Assembly (NCBI RefSeq): GCF_019645855.1 | Contig: NZ_CP080999.1 | Location: forward strand, 4,960,001-5,024,000 | Reading direction: 5' to 3' | Length of the DNA stretch: 64,000 bases | Source: Mycobacterium malmoense | GTDB lineage: Bacteria > Actinomycetota > Actinomycetes > Mycobacteriales > Mycobacteriaceae | Shown here: one piece after another, positions 48,641-57,948 of the stretch | How the letters are laid out: every line of letters begins with the position of its first letter | Numbering within the stretch: the first letter of the stretch is position 1 | Made by a program: the position numbers and the translations under genes | The notes under the pieces: model-generated | What the model was told of the DNA's origin: nothing | What the model saw: the letters and a program-made list of their open reading frames with translations, nothing else | The model's database searches: none

Positions 48641-50620
48641 GTGACCGCCACGCACGCCGAAGGCCCGGCTTCCTATCCGGCTTCGTATCCGCCGCCGCCA
48701 CGATTCGCCGAGCATGCCAACGCCGGCGAGGAGCTGTACCGCGACGCCGAGGCGGACCGGCTGGGTTTTTGGGCCAAGCAGGCCAATCGGCTGTCCTGGG
48801 CGACGCCGTTCACCGAGGTCCTGGACTGGTCGCGGGTGCCGTTCGCCACGTGGTTCGCCGACGGCAAGCTCAACGTCGCCTACAACTGCGTGGACCGCCA
48901 GGTGGAGGCCGGCCATGGGGATCGGGTCGCCATTCACTGGGAGGGCGAGCCGGGCGACAGCCGCAGCCTGACCTATTCCGATCTGCAGACCGAAGTGTGC
49001 AAGGCGGCCAACGCGCTGACCGGCCTCGGCCTGGTCGCCGGCGACCGGGTCGCCATCTACCTGCCGTTGATCCCCGAGGCCGTGATCGCGATGCTCGCCT
49101 GCGCGCGGCTGGGCATCATGCACAGCGTCGTGTTCGCCGGCTTCACCGCGAAGGCATTGCAAGCCCGGATCGCCGATGCCCAGGCCAAGCTGCTGATCAC
49201 CAGCGACGGGCAGTTCCGCCGCGGCAAGCCGGCGCCGCTGAAGGACGCCGCCGACGAGGCCGTCTCGGATTCCGATAGCCCCGTCGAGCACGTTGTGGTG
49301 GTGCGGCGCACCGGGATTGACGTGTCCTGGAACGACGACCGCGACCTGTGGTGGCACGAGGTCGTCGACTCCGCGTCCGCCGAACACATCCCGGAGCCGT
49401 TCGCCGCCGAGCAGCCGTTGTTCCTGCTCTACACCTCGGGCACCACCGGCAAGCCCAAGGGCATCGTGCACACCAGCGGCGGCTACCTGACCCAGGCCTC
49501 CTACACGCACCACTACATCTTCGACATCAAGCCCGAGAAAGACGTGTTCTGGTGCACCGCCGACATCGGCTGGGTCACCGGACACACCTACGGCGTCTAC
49601 GGTCCGCTGTCCAACGGCGCCACCGAGGTTCTCTACGAAGGCACGCCCGACACGCCCACCCAGCACCGGCATTTCGAGATCATCGAAAAATACGGCGTGA
49701 CAATCTATTACACCGCGCCCACGCTCATCCGGACGTTCATGAAATGGGGACGCGAGATCCCCGACGCGCACGACCTGTCCAGCCTGCGGCTGCTGGGATC
49801 GGTGGGCGAACCGATCAACCCCGAAGCGTGGCGCTGGTACCGCAAGGTGATCGGCGCGGACCGCGCCCCGATCGTGGACACCTGGTGGCAGACCGAAACC
49901 GGTGCCGCGATGATCTCCCCGCTACCGGGAGTCGCTGCGGCCAAACCGGGTTCGGCGATGACACCGTTGCCGGGCGTCTCGGCCAAGATCGTCGACGACC
50001 ACGGCAATCAACTCCCCACCGGCAGCAAAGGGGGCGAGCACGTCAGCGGCTACCTGGTCCTGGACCAGCCGTGGCCGTCCATGCTGCGCGGCATCTGGGG
50101 CGACCCGGAACGGTACGTCGAGACCTACTGGTCCAGGTTCGCCGAGCAGGGCTGGTACTTCGCCGGCGACAGCGCCTATTACGACGCCGACGGCGATATC
50201 TGGGTGGTGGGCCGCATCGACGACGTGATGAACGTGTCGGGGCATCGACTCTCGACGGCCGAGGTGGAGTCGGCGCTGGTCGGCCACGTCGCGGTGGCCG
50301 AGGCGGCCGTGGTCGGGATGACCGACGAAACCACCGGGCAGGCCATCTGCGCGTTCGTCGTCTTGTGTGCCGACTACGACGCGCACGGGGGACATCAAGG
50401 GATCGTCGACGAGTTGCGCGTGGAGGTGTCCCGCGAAATCTCACCCATCGCCCGGCCGCGCGAGGTCCACGTGGTGCCCGAACTGCCCAAGACCCGCAGC
50501 GGCAAGATCATGCGCCGGCTGTTGCGCGACGTCGCCGAGAACCGTGACCTGGGTGACACGTCGACCCTGCTGGATCCCGGCGTGTTCGACGCGATCAAGG
50601 CCGGAAAGCCGGGCGGGTGA
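48641..50620 (+). CDS. acs: Acetyl-CoA synthetase
   Basis: Acs activates acetate to acetyl-AMP and then acetyl-CoA. The 659-residue cytosolic protein has all adenylating motifs: YTSGTTGKPKG near 270, the WWQTETG substrate/ATP segment near 420, WVVGRIDDVMNVSGHR near 535 and the carboxyl lysine in RSGKIMRR near 623, the known acetylation site for regulation. GTG 48641 is supported by AGGAGAG a few bases upstream. It corresponds to Rv3667. Its stop lies next to the convergent serine protease gene. Cyclic-AMP control through Crp and an acetyltransferase is known for mycobacteria but no Crp site is clear here. Confidence 0.95.
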   Translation: MTATHAEGPASYPASYPPPPRFAEHANAGEELYRDAEADRLGFWAKQANRLSWATPFTEVLDWSRVPFATWFADGKLNVAYNCVDRQVEAGHGDRVAIHWEGEPGDSRSLTYSDLQTEVCKAANALTGLGLVAGDRVAIYLPLIPEAVIAMLACARLGIMHSVVFAGFTAKALQARIADAQAKLLITSDGQFRRGKPAPLKDAADEAVSDSDSPVEHVVVVRRTGIDVSWNDDRDLWWHEVVDSASAEHIPEPFAAEQPLFLLYTSGTTGKPKGIVHTSGGYLTQASYTHHYIFDIKPEKDVFWCTADIGWVTGHTYGVYGPLSNGATEVLYEGTPDTPTQHRHFEIIEKYGVTIYYTAPTLIRTFMKWGREIPDAHDLSSLRLLGSVGEPINPEAWRWYRKVIGADRAPIVDTWWQTETGAAMISPLPGVAAAKPGSAMTPLPGVSAKIVDDHGNQLPTGSKGGEHVSGYLVLDQPWPSMLRGIWGDPERYVETYWSRFAEQGWYFAGDSAYYDADGDIWVVGRIDDVMNVSGHRLSTAEVESALVGHVAVAEAAVVGMTDETTGQAICAFVVLCADYDAHGGHQGIVDELRVEVSREISPIARPREVHVVPELPKTRSGKIMRRLLRDVAENRDLGDTSTLLDPGVFDAIKAGKPGG

Positions 50621-50621
50621 T

Positions 50622-51320
50622 TCACGCCGGTACCGGCACGAACCCCGCGCCGGTCCGGTGTTTGGCGTTGATGTCGGCCAGGATCGCGTTGAACGACATC
50701 ACCACCGCCGGGGTGTGCAGCGGGATGTATTTGATGATGCACGTCGGCAGGCTGTCGCTGAAGGCTCCGTGAATCATCCCGACCAGCAGGTTGTTGACCG
50801 TCACCGGCGCCCCGGAGTCGCCCGGCTGCCCACAGACCTGCATGACGATGGTGCCCGGATCCTGGCCCATCCCCCAGGTGACGCCGCACGAATTGCCGGT
50901 CGTGCGGCCCTGTTTGCAGGCGATCTGGCCGAAGGCCGGGTCCGGGCCGATGCCGTTGATCGGAAATCCGTTGTAGTTGGCCACCGGCGCCACCTTGGCC
51001 GGATCGAACTTGATCACCGCGTAGTCGAGATTGTCGTTGCCCGCGACCATCGTTCCCAGCGTGCCTCTGGCTCCGAGCGCCTCGGCGGCGACCTGAGCGC
51101 CCGGGCCCCCGCAGTGCGCGGAGGTGAAACCGATCAGCTCACCGGCGGCATCGCTGCCGATGGTCGTCAGGGTGCACATCGTGTCCCCGTTGATGACGAT
51201 GCCCGCGCCGCCGCCCATCGGGACCCTGTCGTCGGCGGCGGCGGTGTTGGCGGGCAGACCCGGCAGGGCCACGAGCACGGCTACCATCGCCGCCAGAGAG
51301 CAACGGTGGGCCGTCTGCAA
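50622..51320 (-). CDS. Secreted trypsin-like serine protease (Rv3668c-like)
   Basis: A 232-residue exported protease with a signal peptide (AAMVAVLVALPGLPANTAAA, cut near 29). The catalytic triad is visible: His in FTSAHCGG near 69, Asp in LDYAVIKFD near 99 and Ser in QPGDSGAPV near 166. Cysteine pairs (TMCTL/AHCGG; ACKQG/SCGVT; VCGQ/TCIIK) suggest disulfides as in alpha-lytic-type enzymes. TTG 51320 starts it; the amino end matches M. tuberculosis Rv3668c, which also begins MQTAH. The enzyme should act in the envelope or outside. It converges on acs with one base between stops. Confidence 0.9.
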   Translation of the reverse strand: MQTAHRCSLAAMVAVLVALPGLPANTAAADDRVPMGGGAGIVINGDTMCTLTTIGSDAAGELIGFTSAHCGGPGAQVAAEALGARGTLGTMVAGNDNLDYAVIKFDPAKVAPVANYNGFPINGIGPDPAFGQIACKQGRTTGNSCGVTWGMGQDPGTIVMQVCGQPGDSGAPVTVNNLLVGMIHGAFSDSLPTCIIKYIPLHTPAVVMSFNAILADINAKHRTGAGFVPVPA

Positions 51321-51602
51321 AGCAACACCCCCATCAAACGGTTGGACATCCCGAGCGGCCTCGACAGTCTAGTCGGCCGGTATGTCCCGCTCGCGGAGGT
51401 AGGCACCCCGGCCACACCGCTTCCTTAATCCCCTTCCCGCTCAAGGAGATCGACACACTCACGCCTCCGCCGTCTGGACGCCGTCCGGACGCACGCGGAA
51501 CCTCTCCGACCGCCGGAATCCTCGGAGGTCGTCGGCTGGCCTCGTCTGCCACCGCACCGCATGGCAACATAAGCCGCGACGAGCGAACCGAGAGGACCGC
51601 CT

Positions 51603-52145
51603 GTGAGCAAAGTTGATCGCAAGAACGGTGTGCCCGGCACCCTGACCACGATTCCGTTGACCGACCCGCACGCCAAGCCCGCCGAGCCGTCGATCGGTGA
51701 CCTGATCAAAGACGCGACGGCTCAGGTGTCCACGCTGGTGCGCGCCGAGGTCGAGCTGGCCCGCGCCGAGATCACCCGGGACGTCAAGAAGGGCCTCACC
51801 GGCAGCGTCTATTTCATCGCCGCGCTGGTGGTGCTGTTCTACTCCACGTTCTTTTTCTTCTTCTTCCTCGCCGAGCTACTCCACACCTGGCTGTGGCGCT
51901 GGGTGGCGTTTTTGATCGTGTTCGCGATCATGGTGGTGGTCGGGGCGGTGCTGGGGCTATTGGGTTTCCGTAAGGTGCGCCGGATCCGGGGACCGCGGCA
52001 GACGATCGAATCCGTCAGGGAGACACGCACCGCGCTCACCCCCGGCCACGACAAGGCCGCCGCCGGGGCCAAGCTGCTCACCGAGCCGCGCGGCAGGCAC
52101 GAAAAGCCCGAAAGCGGCGCTCCCGCCGATCCCTCGGGCTGGTAG
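51603..52145 (+). CDS. Actinobacterial Holin-X (phage holin superfamily III) membrane protein
   Basis: A 180-residue membrane protein. A soluble amino part includes the amphipathic helix SIGDLIKDATAQVSTLVRAEVELARAEITRD, followed by two membrane segments near 68-95 (with a run of six phenylalanines) and 100-122, and a charged tail. This arrangement is the Holin-X domain (PF07332), which despite its name is a chromosomal membrane protein family. GTG 51603 follows GAGAGGACCGCCT. It corresponds to Rv3669. Its TAG is directly followed by the ephE ATG, so the two are co-translated. Function unknown. Confidence 0.85.
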   Translation: MSKVDRKNGVPGTLTTIPLTDPHAKPAEPSIGDLIKDATAQVSTLVRAEVELARAEITRDVKKGLTGSVYFIAALVVLFYSTFFFFFFLAELLHTWLWRWVAFLIVFAIMVVVGAVLGLLGFRKVRRIRGPRQTIESVRETRTALTPGHDKAAAGAKLLTEPRGRHEKPESGAPADPSGW

Positions 52146-53135
52146 ATGCCGGCACCAGATCCGTCGGTCACCCGCATCGACGGGCCATGGCGCCATCTGG
52201 ACGTGCACGCCAACGGCATCCGCTTCCACGTCGTCGAGGCTTTGCCCGCGGGCCGGCCGGCCGGTGCGGACGCGGCTGGTCCACCCTCGGAGCCGGCCAC
52301 GGCGCGGCCGCTGGTGATCCTGCTGCATGGTTTCGCATCGTTCTGGTGGTCCTGGCGTCATCAGTTGCGCGGGCTGACCGGGGCGCGCGTGGTCGCCGTC
52401 GACCTGCGTGGCTATGGCGGCAGCGACAAACCACCCCGCGGCTACGACGGCTGGACACTCGCCGGCGACACGGCCGGACTCATTCGCGCGCTCGGGCACT
52501 CGTCGGCGACGCTGGTCGGCCACGCCGACGGCGGGCTCGCCTGCTGGGCCACCGCCCTGCTGCATTCACGGCTGGTCTGCGCGATCGCGCTGATCAGCTC
52601 GCCACACCCGGCCGCGTTGCGACAATCCACGCTGACGCGCCGCGACCAGGGTTGCGCACTACTGCCGACGCTGCTGCAATACCAAATGCCGCTCTGGCCG
52701 GAGCGCCTGCTCACCCGAGACGACGCGGCGGAGATCGAGCGCCTCGTCCGCAGCCGCAGCTCCGCCAAATGGGTTGCCTCCGAAGACTTTTCCCAAACCA
52801 TCGGCCATCTGCGCACGGCGATCCAGATCCCGGCGGCCGCGCACTGCGCACTGGAATACCAGCGCTGGGCGGTGCGCAGCCAGCTGCGCGGCGAAGGCCA
52901 CCGATTCATCCGATCGATGTCCCGGCAGCTCGGTGTGCCGCTGCTGCACCTGCGCGGCGACGCCGATCCCTACGTGCTGGCCGACCCGGTCGACCGCACC
53001 CAGCGCTACGCCCCACAGGGACGCTACGTATCCATTGCCGGCGCAGGGCATTTCAGCCACGAGGAGGCGCCGGAGGAAATCAATAGGCACCTAACGAGGT
53101 TCCTTGAGCAAGTCCACGGGACCGGGGTCAGCTGA
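52146..53135 (+). CDS. ephE: Epoxide hydrolase-like alpha/beta hydrolase EphE
   Basis: A 329-residue alpha/beta-hydrolase, counterpart of Rv3670. It has the oxyanion motif HGFASFWWSWRHQL near 61, the DLRGYGGSDKPPRGYDGWTL segment near 87, the nucleophile elbow VGHADGG near 124 with aspartate as nucleophile, and the late histidine in GAGHFSHEE near 306. The aspartate supports an epoxide hydrolase or dehalogenase type rather than an esterase; lid tyrosines are less clear than in EphA, so the substrate class is uncertain. An Ala/Pro insertion near 32-52 is unusual. ATG directly follows the Holin-X stop. Its end overlaps marP by eight bases on the opposite strand. Confidence 0.88.
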   Translation: MPAPDPSVTRIDGPWRHLDVHANGIRFHVVEALPAGRPAGADAAGPPSEPATARPLVILLHGFASFWWSWRHQLRGLTGARVVAVDLRGYGGSDKPPRGYDGWTLAGDTAGLIRALGHSSATLVGHADGGLACWATALLHSRLVCAIALISSPHPAALRQSTLTRRDQGCALLPTLLQYQMPLWPERLLTRDDAAEIERLVRSRSSAKWVASEDFSQTIGHLRTAIQIPAAAHCALEYQRWAVRSQLRGEGHRFIRSMSRQLGVPLLHLRGDADPYVLADPVDRTQRYAPQGRYVSIAGAGHFSHEEAPEEINRHLTRFLEQVHGTGVS

Positions 53136-54321
53136 CGCAGGCCCCGGTGCCCACCTGTTGGGTGTCACCGATCTTGGAAAGCTGACTCGCCACCTCGTCG
53201 GCCGTCAACACGAAGCCCGTGTCGGGGTCGTCGACGGCCGCGCCGAACACCACGCCGAGCACGTGGCCGCTGAGGTCGATCAACGGCCCACCCGAATTCC
53301 CTTGCTCCACACTGGCTCTGATCGTGTAAACGTCGCGGGTCACCGGCGCCGGGTCCCGGTAGATGTCGGGACCGCTGAGCCTGATGGCCTCACGAATCCT
53401 GGCCGGAGTCGCGGTGAAGTTGCCGCCGCCGGGATAACCCAGCACCACGACGCTGGCGCCGGTCTTCGCCTCGGTTTGGGCGAAGGCCAACGGCGGCGGC
53501 GGCAAGTTGGGAACGGCAAGAATGGCGATGTCCACGGACGGGTCGTAGGACACCACGGTGGCGTCAAGGGGGTTGCCGCTGGCGTAGACCTGGACGCTGT
53601 TGGACCCGGCCACCACGTGCGCGTTGGTCATCACCCGATCGGGTGCCACCACGAATCCGGTGCCCTCCAACACTTTTTGGCAGCTGGGCGCCAGGCTACG
53701 CACCTTGACGACGCTTGGCGCGGCCGCCGTCACCACCGGGTTGTTGGCCAGGGCGGGGTCGGGTGATGCGACCGGAATCACCGGGGTGCGGCTGAACGGC
53801 TCCAGCACCGCGGGCAGGCCGGACGTGTTCAGCAGCGCCGACAGCCGCTTGGGCACCGTCTTCAGCCAGGGCGGTGCGACGTCGTTGACCTGGGCGAGCA
53901 CCCGCGAACCCCGGACCGCGGCGGCCAGCTCCGGCTGGTCCTTGGACTGTGTCAACGGCGTCGCCAACAACCAGGCCGCGGTCAACACCACGACGAGCTG
54001 GACCCCCACCCCGATGACCGAGTCGATGGAGCGGACGGCGCGGCTGTGGATCGCCCCGCGAACGGCCCGTCCCAGCACCACGCCGGCGACCTCACCGACG
54101 ACGACCAACGCGAGGATCAAAAACAGCGCGGTGAACAGTTTGGCGCGGGGCGCGGCGATGTGGCTGACGATGTGGGGTGCCAGCAGCACGCCCGCGATCG
54201 CGCCGAGCAACACACCGATGAACGACAGCAGGGAACCCAACGCGCCCGAACGCCAGCCCGAGACGGCCGCGATGAAGGCGACCGCCAGCACGGCGATATC
54301 CAGCCACTGCGACGGGGTCAT
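53128..54321 (-). CDS. marP: Membrane-bound acid-resistance serine protease MarP
   Basis: MarP is a periplasmic protease that keeps mycobacteria viable in acid and acts on peptidoglycan hydrolase RipA. The 397-residue protein equals the M. tuberculosis length (Rv3671c). It has four membrane segments in the first 130 residues (CvpA-like) and a chymotrypsin-type domain: His in NAHVV near 235, Asp in DPSVDIAIL near 264 and Ser in EQGNSGGPL near 343. The GNSGG form differs from the GDSGG I recall in M. tuberculosis. Two conserved cysteines (PSCQK and GACVS) can form the redox disulfide. ATG 54321 is chosen over 54330. Overlaps the Nudix gene end. Confidence 0.93.
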   Translation of the reverse strand: MTPSQWLDIAVLAVAFIAAVSGWRSGALGSLLSFIGVLLGAIAGVLLAPHIVSHIAAPRAKLFTALFLILALVVVGEVAGVVLGRAVRGAIHSRAVRSIDSVIGVGVQLVVVLTAAWLLATPLTQSKDQPELAAAVRGSRVLAQVNDVAPPWLKTVPKRLSALLNTSGLPAVLEPFSRTPVIPVASPDPALANNPVVTAAAPSVVKVRSLAPSCQKVLEGTGFVVAPDRVMTNAHVVAGSNSVQVYASGNPLDATVVSYDPSVDIAILAVPNLPPPPLAFAQTEAKTGASVVVLGYPGGGNFTATPARIREAIRLSGPDIYRDPAPVTRDVYTIRASVEQGNSGGPLIDLSGHVLGVVFGAAVDDPDTGFVLTADEVASQLSKIGDTQQVGTGACVS

Positions 54322-54326
54322 CGAAC

Positions 54327-55160
54327 TCATGGGGACCCGCCCTGCTCGCCGACCAGCACCATCGCGTCGTCCAGCTCCCGCACGTCGGTGCTGTCCCAGG
54401 GCACGGCCCAGCCGGCGACGTCGAGCATCGCGGAAATCACCTGGCCAGTGAAGCCCCACACCAGCATCTCGTTCAACAGAAACGCCGGCCCGGCCCAACG
54501 GCGGCCGTGGTTGCCGCGGTACACCATCAGCCGGTTGGCCGGATTGATGAAGGCGCGCACCGGAACTCGCGCCACGATCGCCGTCTCGGCCTCGTTGACC
54601 ACGGCCACCGGCCCGGGGTCCGGCGAGTAGGCCAACACGGGAACGACGTGGAACTGTGACGGCGCGATGAACGTCCGCTCCATGGTGGCCAGCGGACGCA
54701 GCCGGCTGACGTCAATCCCGGTTTCTTCGTGCGCTTCTCGCAGGGCGGTGGCCACCGGACCCTCGTCGGTGGGATCGGAGGCGCCGCCGGGGAACGCCGC
54801 CTGGCCGGCGTGGTGGCGCAGCGTCGAGGCCCGCACGGTGACCAACAGGTCGGCATCGTCGGGGACACCGTCGGCCGGCCCGGATTCCGGGCCGGAAAAC
54901 AACACCAGAACGGCGGCCTCGCGGCCGTCGCCCCGCAGGGACGCCACCGATGAGGCAGCCTTGGCGGTCACCATCGCCAGCAGGTCGGCCGGCAGCCGGC
55001 GCCGAAACGCGTCCGGGATCCGCTCGACGTTGTCGACCAGCGGGCGCAACCAGGAGGGGGAGGCATCGGGCGTGAGCGCAACCGTCTCCCACCCGCGGGT
55101 GAGGTCCCCGTGCGGCAGGGGAGTATCCCCAACGCTCACCGGCACCTCCCTCGGCGTCAT
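54327..55160 (-). CDS. Nudix hydrolase, CoA-pyrophosphatase type (Rv3672c-like)
   Basis: A 277-residue Nudix protein. The Nudix box is complete, running from GGASDPTDEG to REAHEETGI near 120-145 with REAHEE as the metal-binding core, and the preceding HHAGQAAFPGG is the extra signature of NudL-type coenzyme A diphosphatases. That activity is a family-based inference. The amino part has a PSWLRPLVDNVERIPDAF helix region typical of this subgroup. ATG 55160 overlaps the thioredoxin-like gene stop (ATGA), and the stop lies within the marP start region, so nth-thioredoxin-Nudix-marP are one unit. Confidence 0.88.
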   Translation of the reverse strand: MTPREVPVSVGDTPLPHGDLTRGWETVALTPDASPSWLRPLVDNVERIPDAFRRRLPADLLAMVTAKAASSVASLRGDGREAAVLVLFSGPESGPADGVPDDADLLVTVRASTLRHHAGQAAFPGGASDPTDEGPVATALREAHEETGIDVSRLRPLATMERTFIAPSQFHVVPVLAYSPDPGPVAVVNEAETAIVARVPVRAFINPANRLMVYRGNHGRRWAGPAFLLNEMLVWGFTGQVISAMLDVAGWAVPWDSTDVRELDDAMVLVGEQGGSP

Positions 55161-55813
55161 CCCGCGTCGTTTCCGATCGCGGCCGCGATCTCGTCGGCGG
55201 TGGCAAAAGGCCGCGGCAGCGTCTGCGCAACGCTACCGTCCGGCCGCAGCACCACGGTCGCGGGCATCACATTTACCACCCCCAGCGCCGCCGCGACCCG
55301 GCGACGGCCGTCCTGCAGGGTCGGCAGCCGAACACCCAACTCCGCCAACCGCAGTAGCGCGGCCGTCTCGTTCTCGTCCTGGTGCACCGTCACCACCGTC
55401 ACGTCCGGCCCCACCCGTCGTTGGTACTCGGCCATCGCGGGCAGTTCGGCTGCGCAGGGCGCGCACCAATACGCCCACAGGTTGAGGACCACCCGGCGTC
55501 CGGCCAGAGCGCGGCCGACGTCGACGGCCGATCCGTCGGCGGCGCATTCGACCAGCACACCCCGCAGCGCCGCCGGGCCGGGACCGCCGCCGGCCGCGGG
55601 ACAGGGCGGCAGGCCGGCCCGCTCGCGGGGACCCGCCAGCGCGGCCGGGGTGTCGGCGTCGCGGTGTTCCCGGTCGGCCGCGGCCCGGGGCGTCGCGCTC
55701 GTCGGGGTCAGCGGCGTCCGGGCGGCATTGTCGCGCAGCTGGGTCGCCAGGGCCGCCGCCAGCGCCGCCACCACCGCCAAAATCGCGATGGTCCAGCGCG
55801 TTTTCCGGCTCAA
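55157..55813 (-). CDS. Membrane-anchored thioredoxin-like (TlpA/ResA) protein (Rv3673c-like)
   Basis: A 218-residue protein with an amino-terminal anchor (TRWTIAILAVVAALAAALATQL), a disordered Ala/Pro linker with two cysteines (PPCPAA; VECAADG) and a thioredoxin fold containing the redox motif WAYWCAPCAAELPAM near 120 and the cis-proline VMPATVVL near 180. It should act outside the membrane in thiol reduction or disulfide handling. The start TTG 55813 precedes the anchor directly. It is coupled to the Nudix gene and lies 18 bases past the nth stop. Counterpart of Rv3673c. MarP's disulfide is a possible partner, by position only. Confidence 0.87.
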   Translation of the reverse strand: MSRKTRWTIAILAVVAALAAALATQLRDNAARTPLTPTSATPRAAADREHRDADTPAALAGPRERAGLPPCPAAGGGPGPAALRGVLVECAADGSAVDVGRALAGRRVVLNLWAYWCAPCAAELPAMAEYQRRVGPDVTVVTVHQDENETAALLRLAELGVRLPTLQDGRRRVAAALGVVNVMPATVVLRPDGSVAQTLPRPFATADEIAAAIGNDAG

Positions 55814-55831
55814 CGTCTCCTGCCCGCGGTG

Positions 55832-56629
55832 TTACAGCCCGGCCAGGGCCAGCAGGTGCTCGGTTTCCGGGCCCTGCACGAGGCGCGCCGCGAGCAGTGG
55901 TTCCGTGGGACCGAGGCCGAAGGAGGGGCAATCCTTGGCCAGCAGGCAGACGCCGCACGCCGGCTTGCGGGCGTGGCACACCCGCCGGCCGTGGAATATC
56001 ACTCGATGGCTCAACATGGTCCACTCGCTGCGGTCGATCAGTTCGCCGACCGCGTGCTCGATCTTGACCGGGTCCTTTTCAGCGGTCCAGCGCCACCTGT
56101 GCACCAGCCGCGAGAAATGGGTGTCGACGGTGATGCCGGGGACGCCGAAGGCGTTGCCCAAGATGACGTTGGCGGTCTTGCGTCCCACTCCGGGCAGCGT
56201 GACCAGCTCGGCCATGGTCGACGGCACCTCGCCGTCGAACCGTTCCACCAGGGCCTGACCCAGGCCGATGAGCGCGGCCGCCTTGTTACGGAAGAAGCCA
56301 GTGGGACGGATGAGGTTTTCTAGCTCGGCGCGATCCGCTTGCGCATAATCCAGTGCCGAGGTGTATCGCGCGAACAAAGCCGGTGTCGTCAGGTTGACCC
56401 GTTTGTCGGTGCTTTGCGCCGACAAAATGGTGGCCACCGTCAGCTCCAGCGGCGTCCTGAAATCCAACTCGCAGTGCGCGTGCGGAAACGCTTGCGCCAG
56501 TACGCGATTCATCCGGCGTGCCCGTCGCACCAAGCCGACCCGGGTTTCCTGCGCCCAGCGCCGGGCCAGGACGCCGTCGGGCGAGGCCGGCGTTGACTTC
56601 GAGCGCCCGGACGACTTTGCCGCTGTCAC
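55832..56629 (-). CDS. nth: Endonuclease III (base-excision DNA glycosylase/AP lyase)
   Basis: Nth removes oxidised pyrimidines and nicks abasic sites. The 265-residue protein has the helix-hairpin-helix LPGVGRKTANVI near 155 with catalytic lysine, the catalytic aspartate in ITVDTHFSRL near 177 and a complete iron-sulfur loop: C-x6-C-x2-C-x5-C in CHARKPACGVCLLAKDC near 225. An amino extension of about 35 residues, rich in Ser, Lys and Arg, is normal in mycobacteria. Counterpart of Rv3674c. It heads the nth-thioredoxin-Nudix-marP unit, divergent from Rv3675. Confidence 0.95.
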   Translation of the reverse strand: MTAAKSSGRSKSTPASPDGVLARRWAQETRVGLVRRARRMNRVLAQAFPHAHCELDFRTPLELTVATILSAQSTDKRVNLTTPALFARYTSALDYAQADRAELENLIRPTGFFRNKAAALIGLGQALVERFDGEVPSTMAELVTLPGVGRKTANVILGNAFGVPGITVDTHFSRLVHRWRWTAEKDPVKIEHAVGELIDRSEWTMLSHRVIFHGRRVCHARKPACGVCLLAKDCPSFGLGPTEPLLAARLVQGPETEHLLALAGL

Positions 56630-56673
56630 CTACGACAGAGTACTGATTTCGTGATCTCACTGAGACCTTAGGC

Positions 56674-57078
56674 ATGTTTACTCTCCTTGTGTCATGGTTG
56701 CTGGTGGCCTGCGTGCCCGGGTTGCTGATGCTTGCGACGCTCGGTCTGGGGCGGCTCGAAAAGGAGCTCGCCCATGACACCGTCACCGCGACCGACGTAG
56801 ACGAGTTCCTCGAGCACGCGGAGGCCGTGGACGTGCACATGCTGGCCCGCGAAGGCATGCCCGAGGCGTTGGAATACCTGCATCGACGCCAGGCTCAGCG
56901 GCTGGCCGATTCGCCACCGCTGGACGCACACGTCGGGAGGCACCGCGCCGAGACGGTCCTGGCCACCTTTGCCACCGATTTCGGTGACCGCAACGAGGCC
57001 GGATTACCGACGCGAATACACACCCATCCGCGCGTCAATCCGCAATATGGTGGGACTAGACACGTCAATCCTGTGTAG
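56674..57078 (+). CDS. Small membrane-anchored hypothetical protein (Rv3675-like)
   Basis: A 134-residue protein with one amino-terminal membrane segment (LVSWLLVACVPGLLMLATLGL, residues 4-26), followed by a cytoplasmic helical region (HDTVTATDVDEFLEHAEAVDVHMLAREGMPEALEYLHRRQAQRLADSP-like, 34-80) and a polar tail. No known catalytic motif. It corresponds to Rv3675, which is conserved in mycobacteria. ATG 56674 is the first sensible start. It lies 97 bases ahead of crp in the same direction and could share its transcript. Confidence 0.8.
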   Translation: MFTLLVSWLLVACVPGLLMLATLGLGRLEKELAHDTVTATDVDEFLEHAEAVDVHMLAREGMPEALEYLHRRQAQRLADSPPLDAHVGRHRAETVLATFATDFGDRNEAGLPTRIHTHPRVNPQYGGTRHVNPV

Positions 57079-57175
57079 CGTGGCACGTTGGACGCATTGG
57101 CCTACCTTTAGACTCGTCAGACGGGCAAGCGGTTGGCCTGCCCACATCACATCGTTGGAAAGCTGAAGAGGCAAC

Positions 57176-57850
57176 GTGGACGAGATCCTGGCAAGGGCAG
57201 GAATCTTCCAAGGGGTTGAGCCTGGCGCAGTCGCCGCACTGACCAAGCAACTACAACCCGTCGACTTCCCCCGTGGGCATATGGTTTTCGCCGAGGGGGA
57301 GCCGGGCGATCGGCTGTACATCATCGTCTCGGGAAAGGTCAAGATCGGCCGCCGCTCGCCGGATGGTCGGGAGAACCTGCTGACCATCATGGGCCCGTCG
57401 GACATGTTCGGCGAACTGTCGATCTTCGACCCGGGTCCACGGACCTCCAGCGCGACCACGATTACCGAGGTGCGGGCGGTGTCGATGGACCGCGACGCGC
57501 TGCGGGCGTGGATCGCCGATCGTCCCGAAATCGCCGAGCAGCTGCTGCGCGTGCTGGCCCGGCGGCTGCGGCGGACCAACAACAACCTCGCCGACCTGAT
57601 TTTCACCGACGTGCCCGGCCGGGTGGCCAAGCAGCTGCTGCAGCTCGCCCAGCGTTTCGGCACTCAGGAGGGCGGCGCGATGAGGGTCACCCACGACCTG
57701 ACGCAAGAGGAGATCGCGCAGCTGGTCGGCGCCTCCCGGGAGACGGTGAATAAGGCATTGGCCGACTTCGCCCATCGCGGCTGGATCCGTCTGGAGGGCA
57801 AGAGCGTGCTGATCTCGGACTCCGAGAGGCTGGCCCGCCGAGCGCGCTAG
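57176..57850 (+). CDS. crp: cAMP receptor protein Crp
   Basis: Crp is a global cAMP-responsive transcription regulator. The 224-residue protein has the cyclic-nucleotide domain (about 15-115) with the phosphate-binding cassette FGELSIFDPGPRTSSATT near 78-95, a dimer helix (AEQLLRVLARRLRRTNNNLADLI) and a helix-turn-helix QEEIAQLVGASRETVNKALADF near 175-197. It corresponds to Rv3676. GTG 57176 follows GAAGAGGCAAC. Cyclic AMP for it may come from the cyclase at 26489-28093 in this window. Convergent with the metallo-hydrolase gene. Confidence 0.96.
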   Translation: MDEILARAGIFQGVEPGAVAALTKQLQPVDFPRGHMVFAEGEPGDRLYIIVSGKVKIGRRSPDGRENLLTIMGPSDMFGELSIFDPGPRTSSATTITEVRAVSMDRDALRAWIADRPEIAEQLLRVLARRLRRTNNNLADLIFTDVPGRVAKQLLQLAQRFGTQEGGAMRVTHDLTQEEIAQLVGASRETVNKALADFAHRGWIRLEGKSVLISDSERLARRAR

Positions 57851-57948
57851 CTGCGGCCGGTCATCGAGACTGCGCCCAGCGCTACCCGATGGCCCGCCGG
57901 CGCACTCTGTGTACAGTTTCGACGCGCTCAGCGCAGACTCGACGCGGA

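Noticed and set aside
51603..52145. Phage holin / prophage remnant
   Set aside because: Holin-X is a chromosomal actinobacterial membrane family, and neighbours are housekeeping genes in conserved order.
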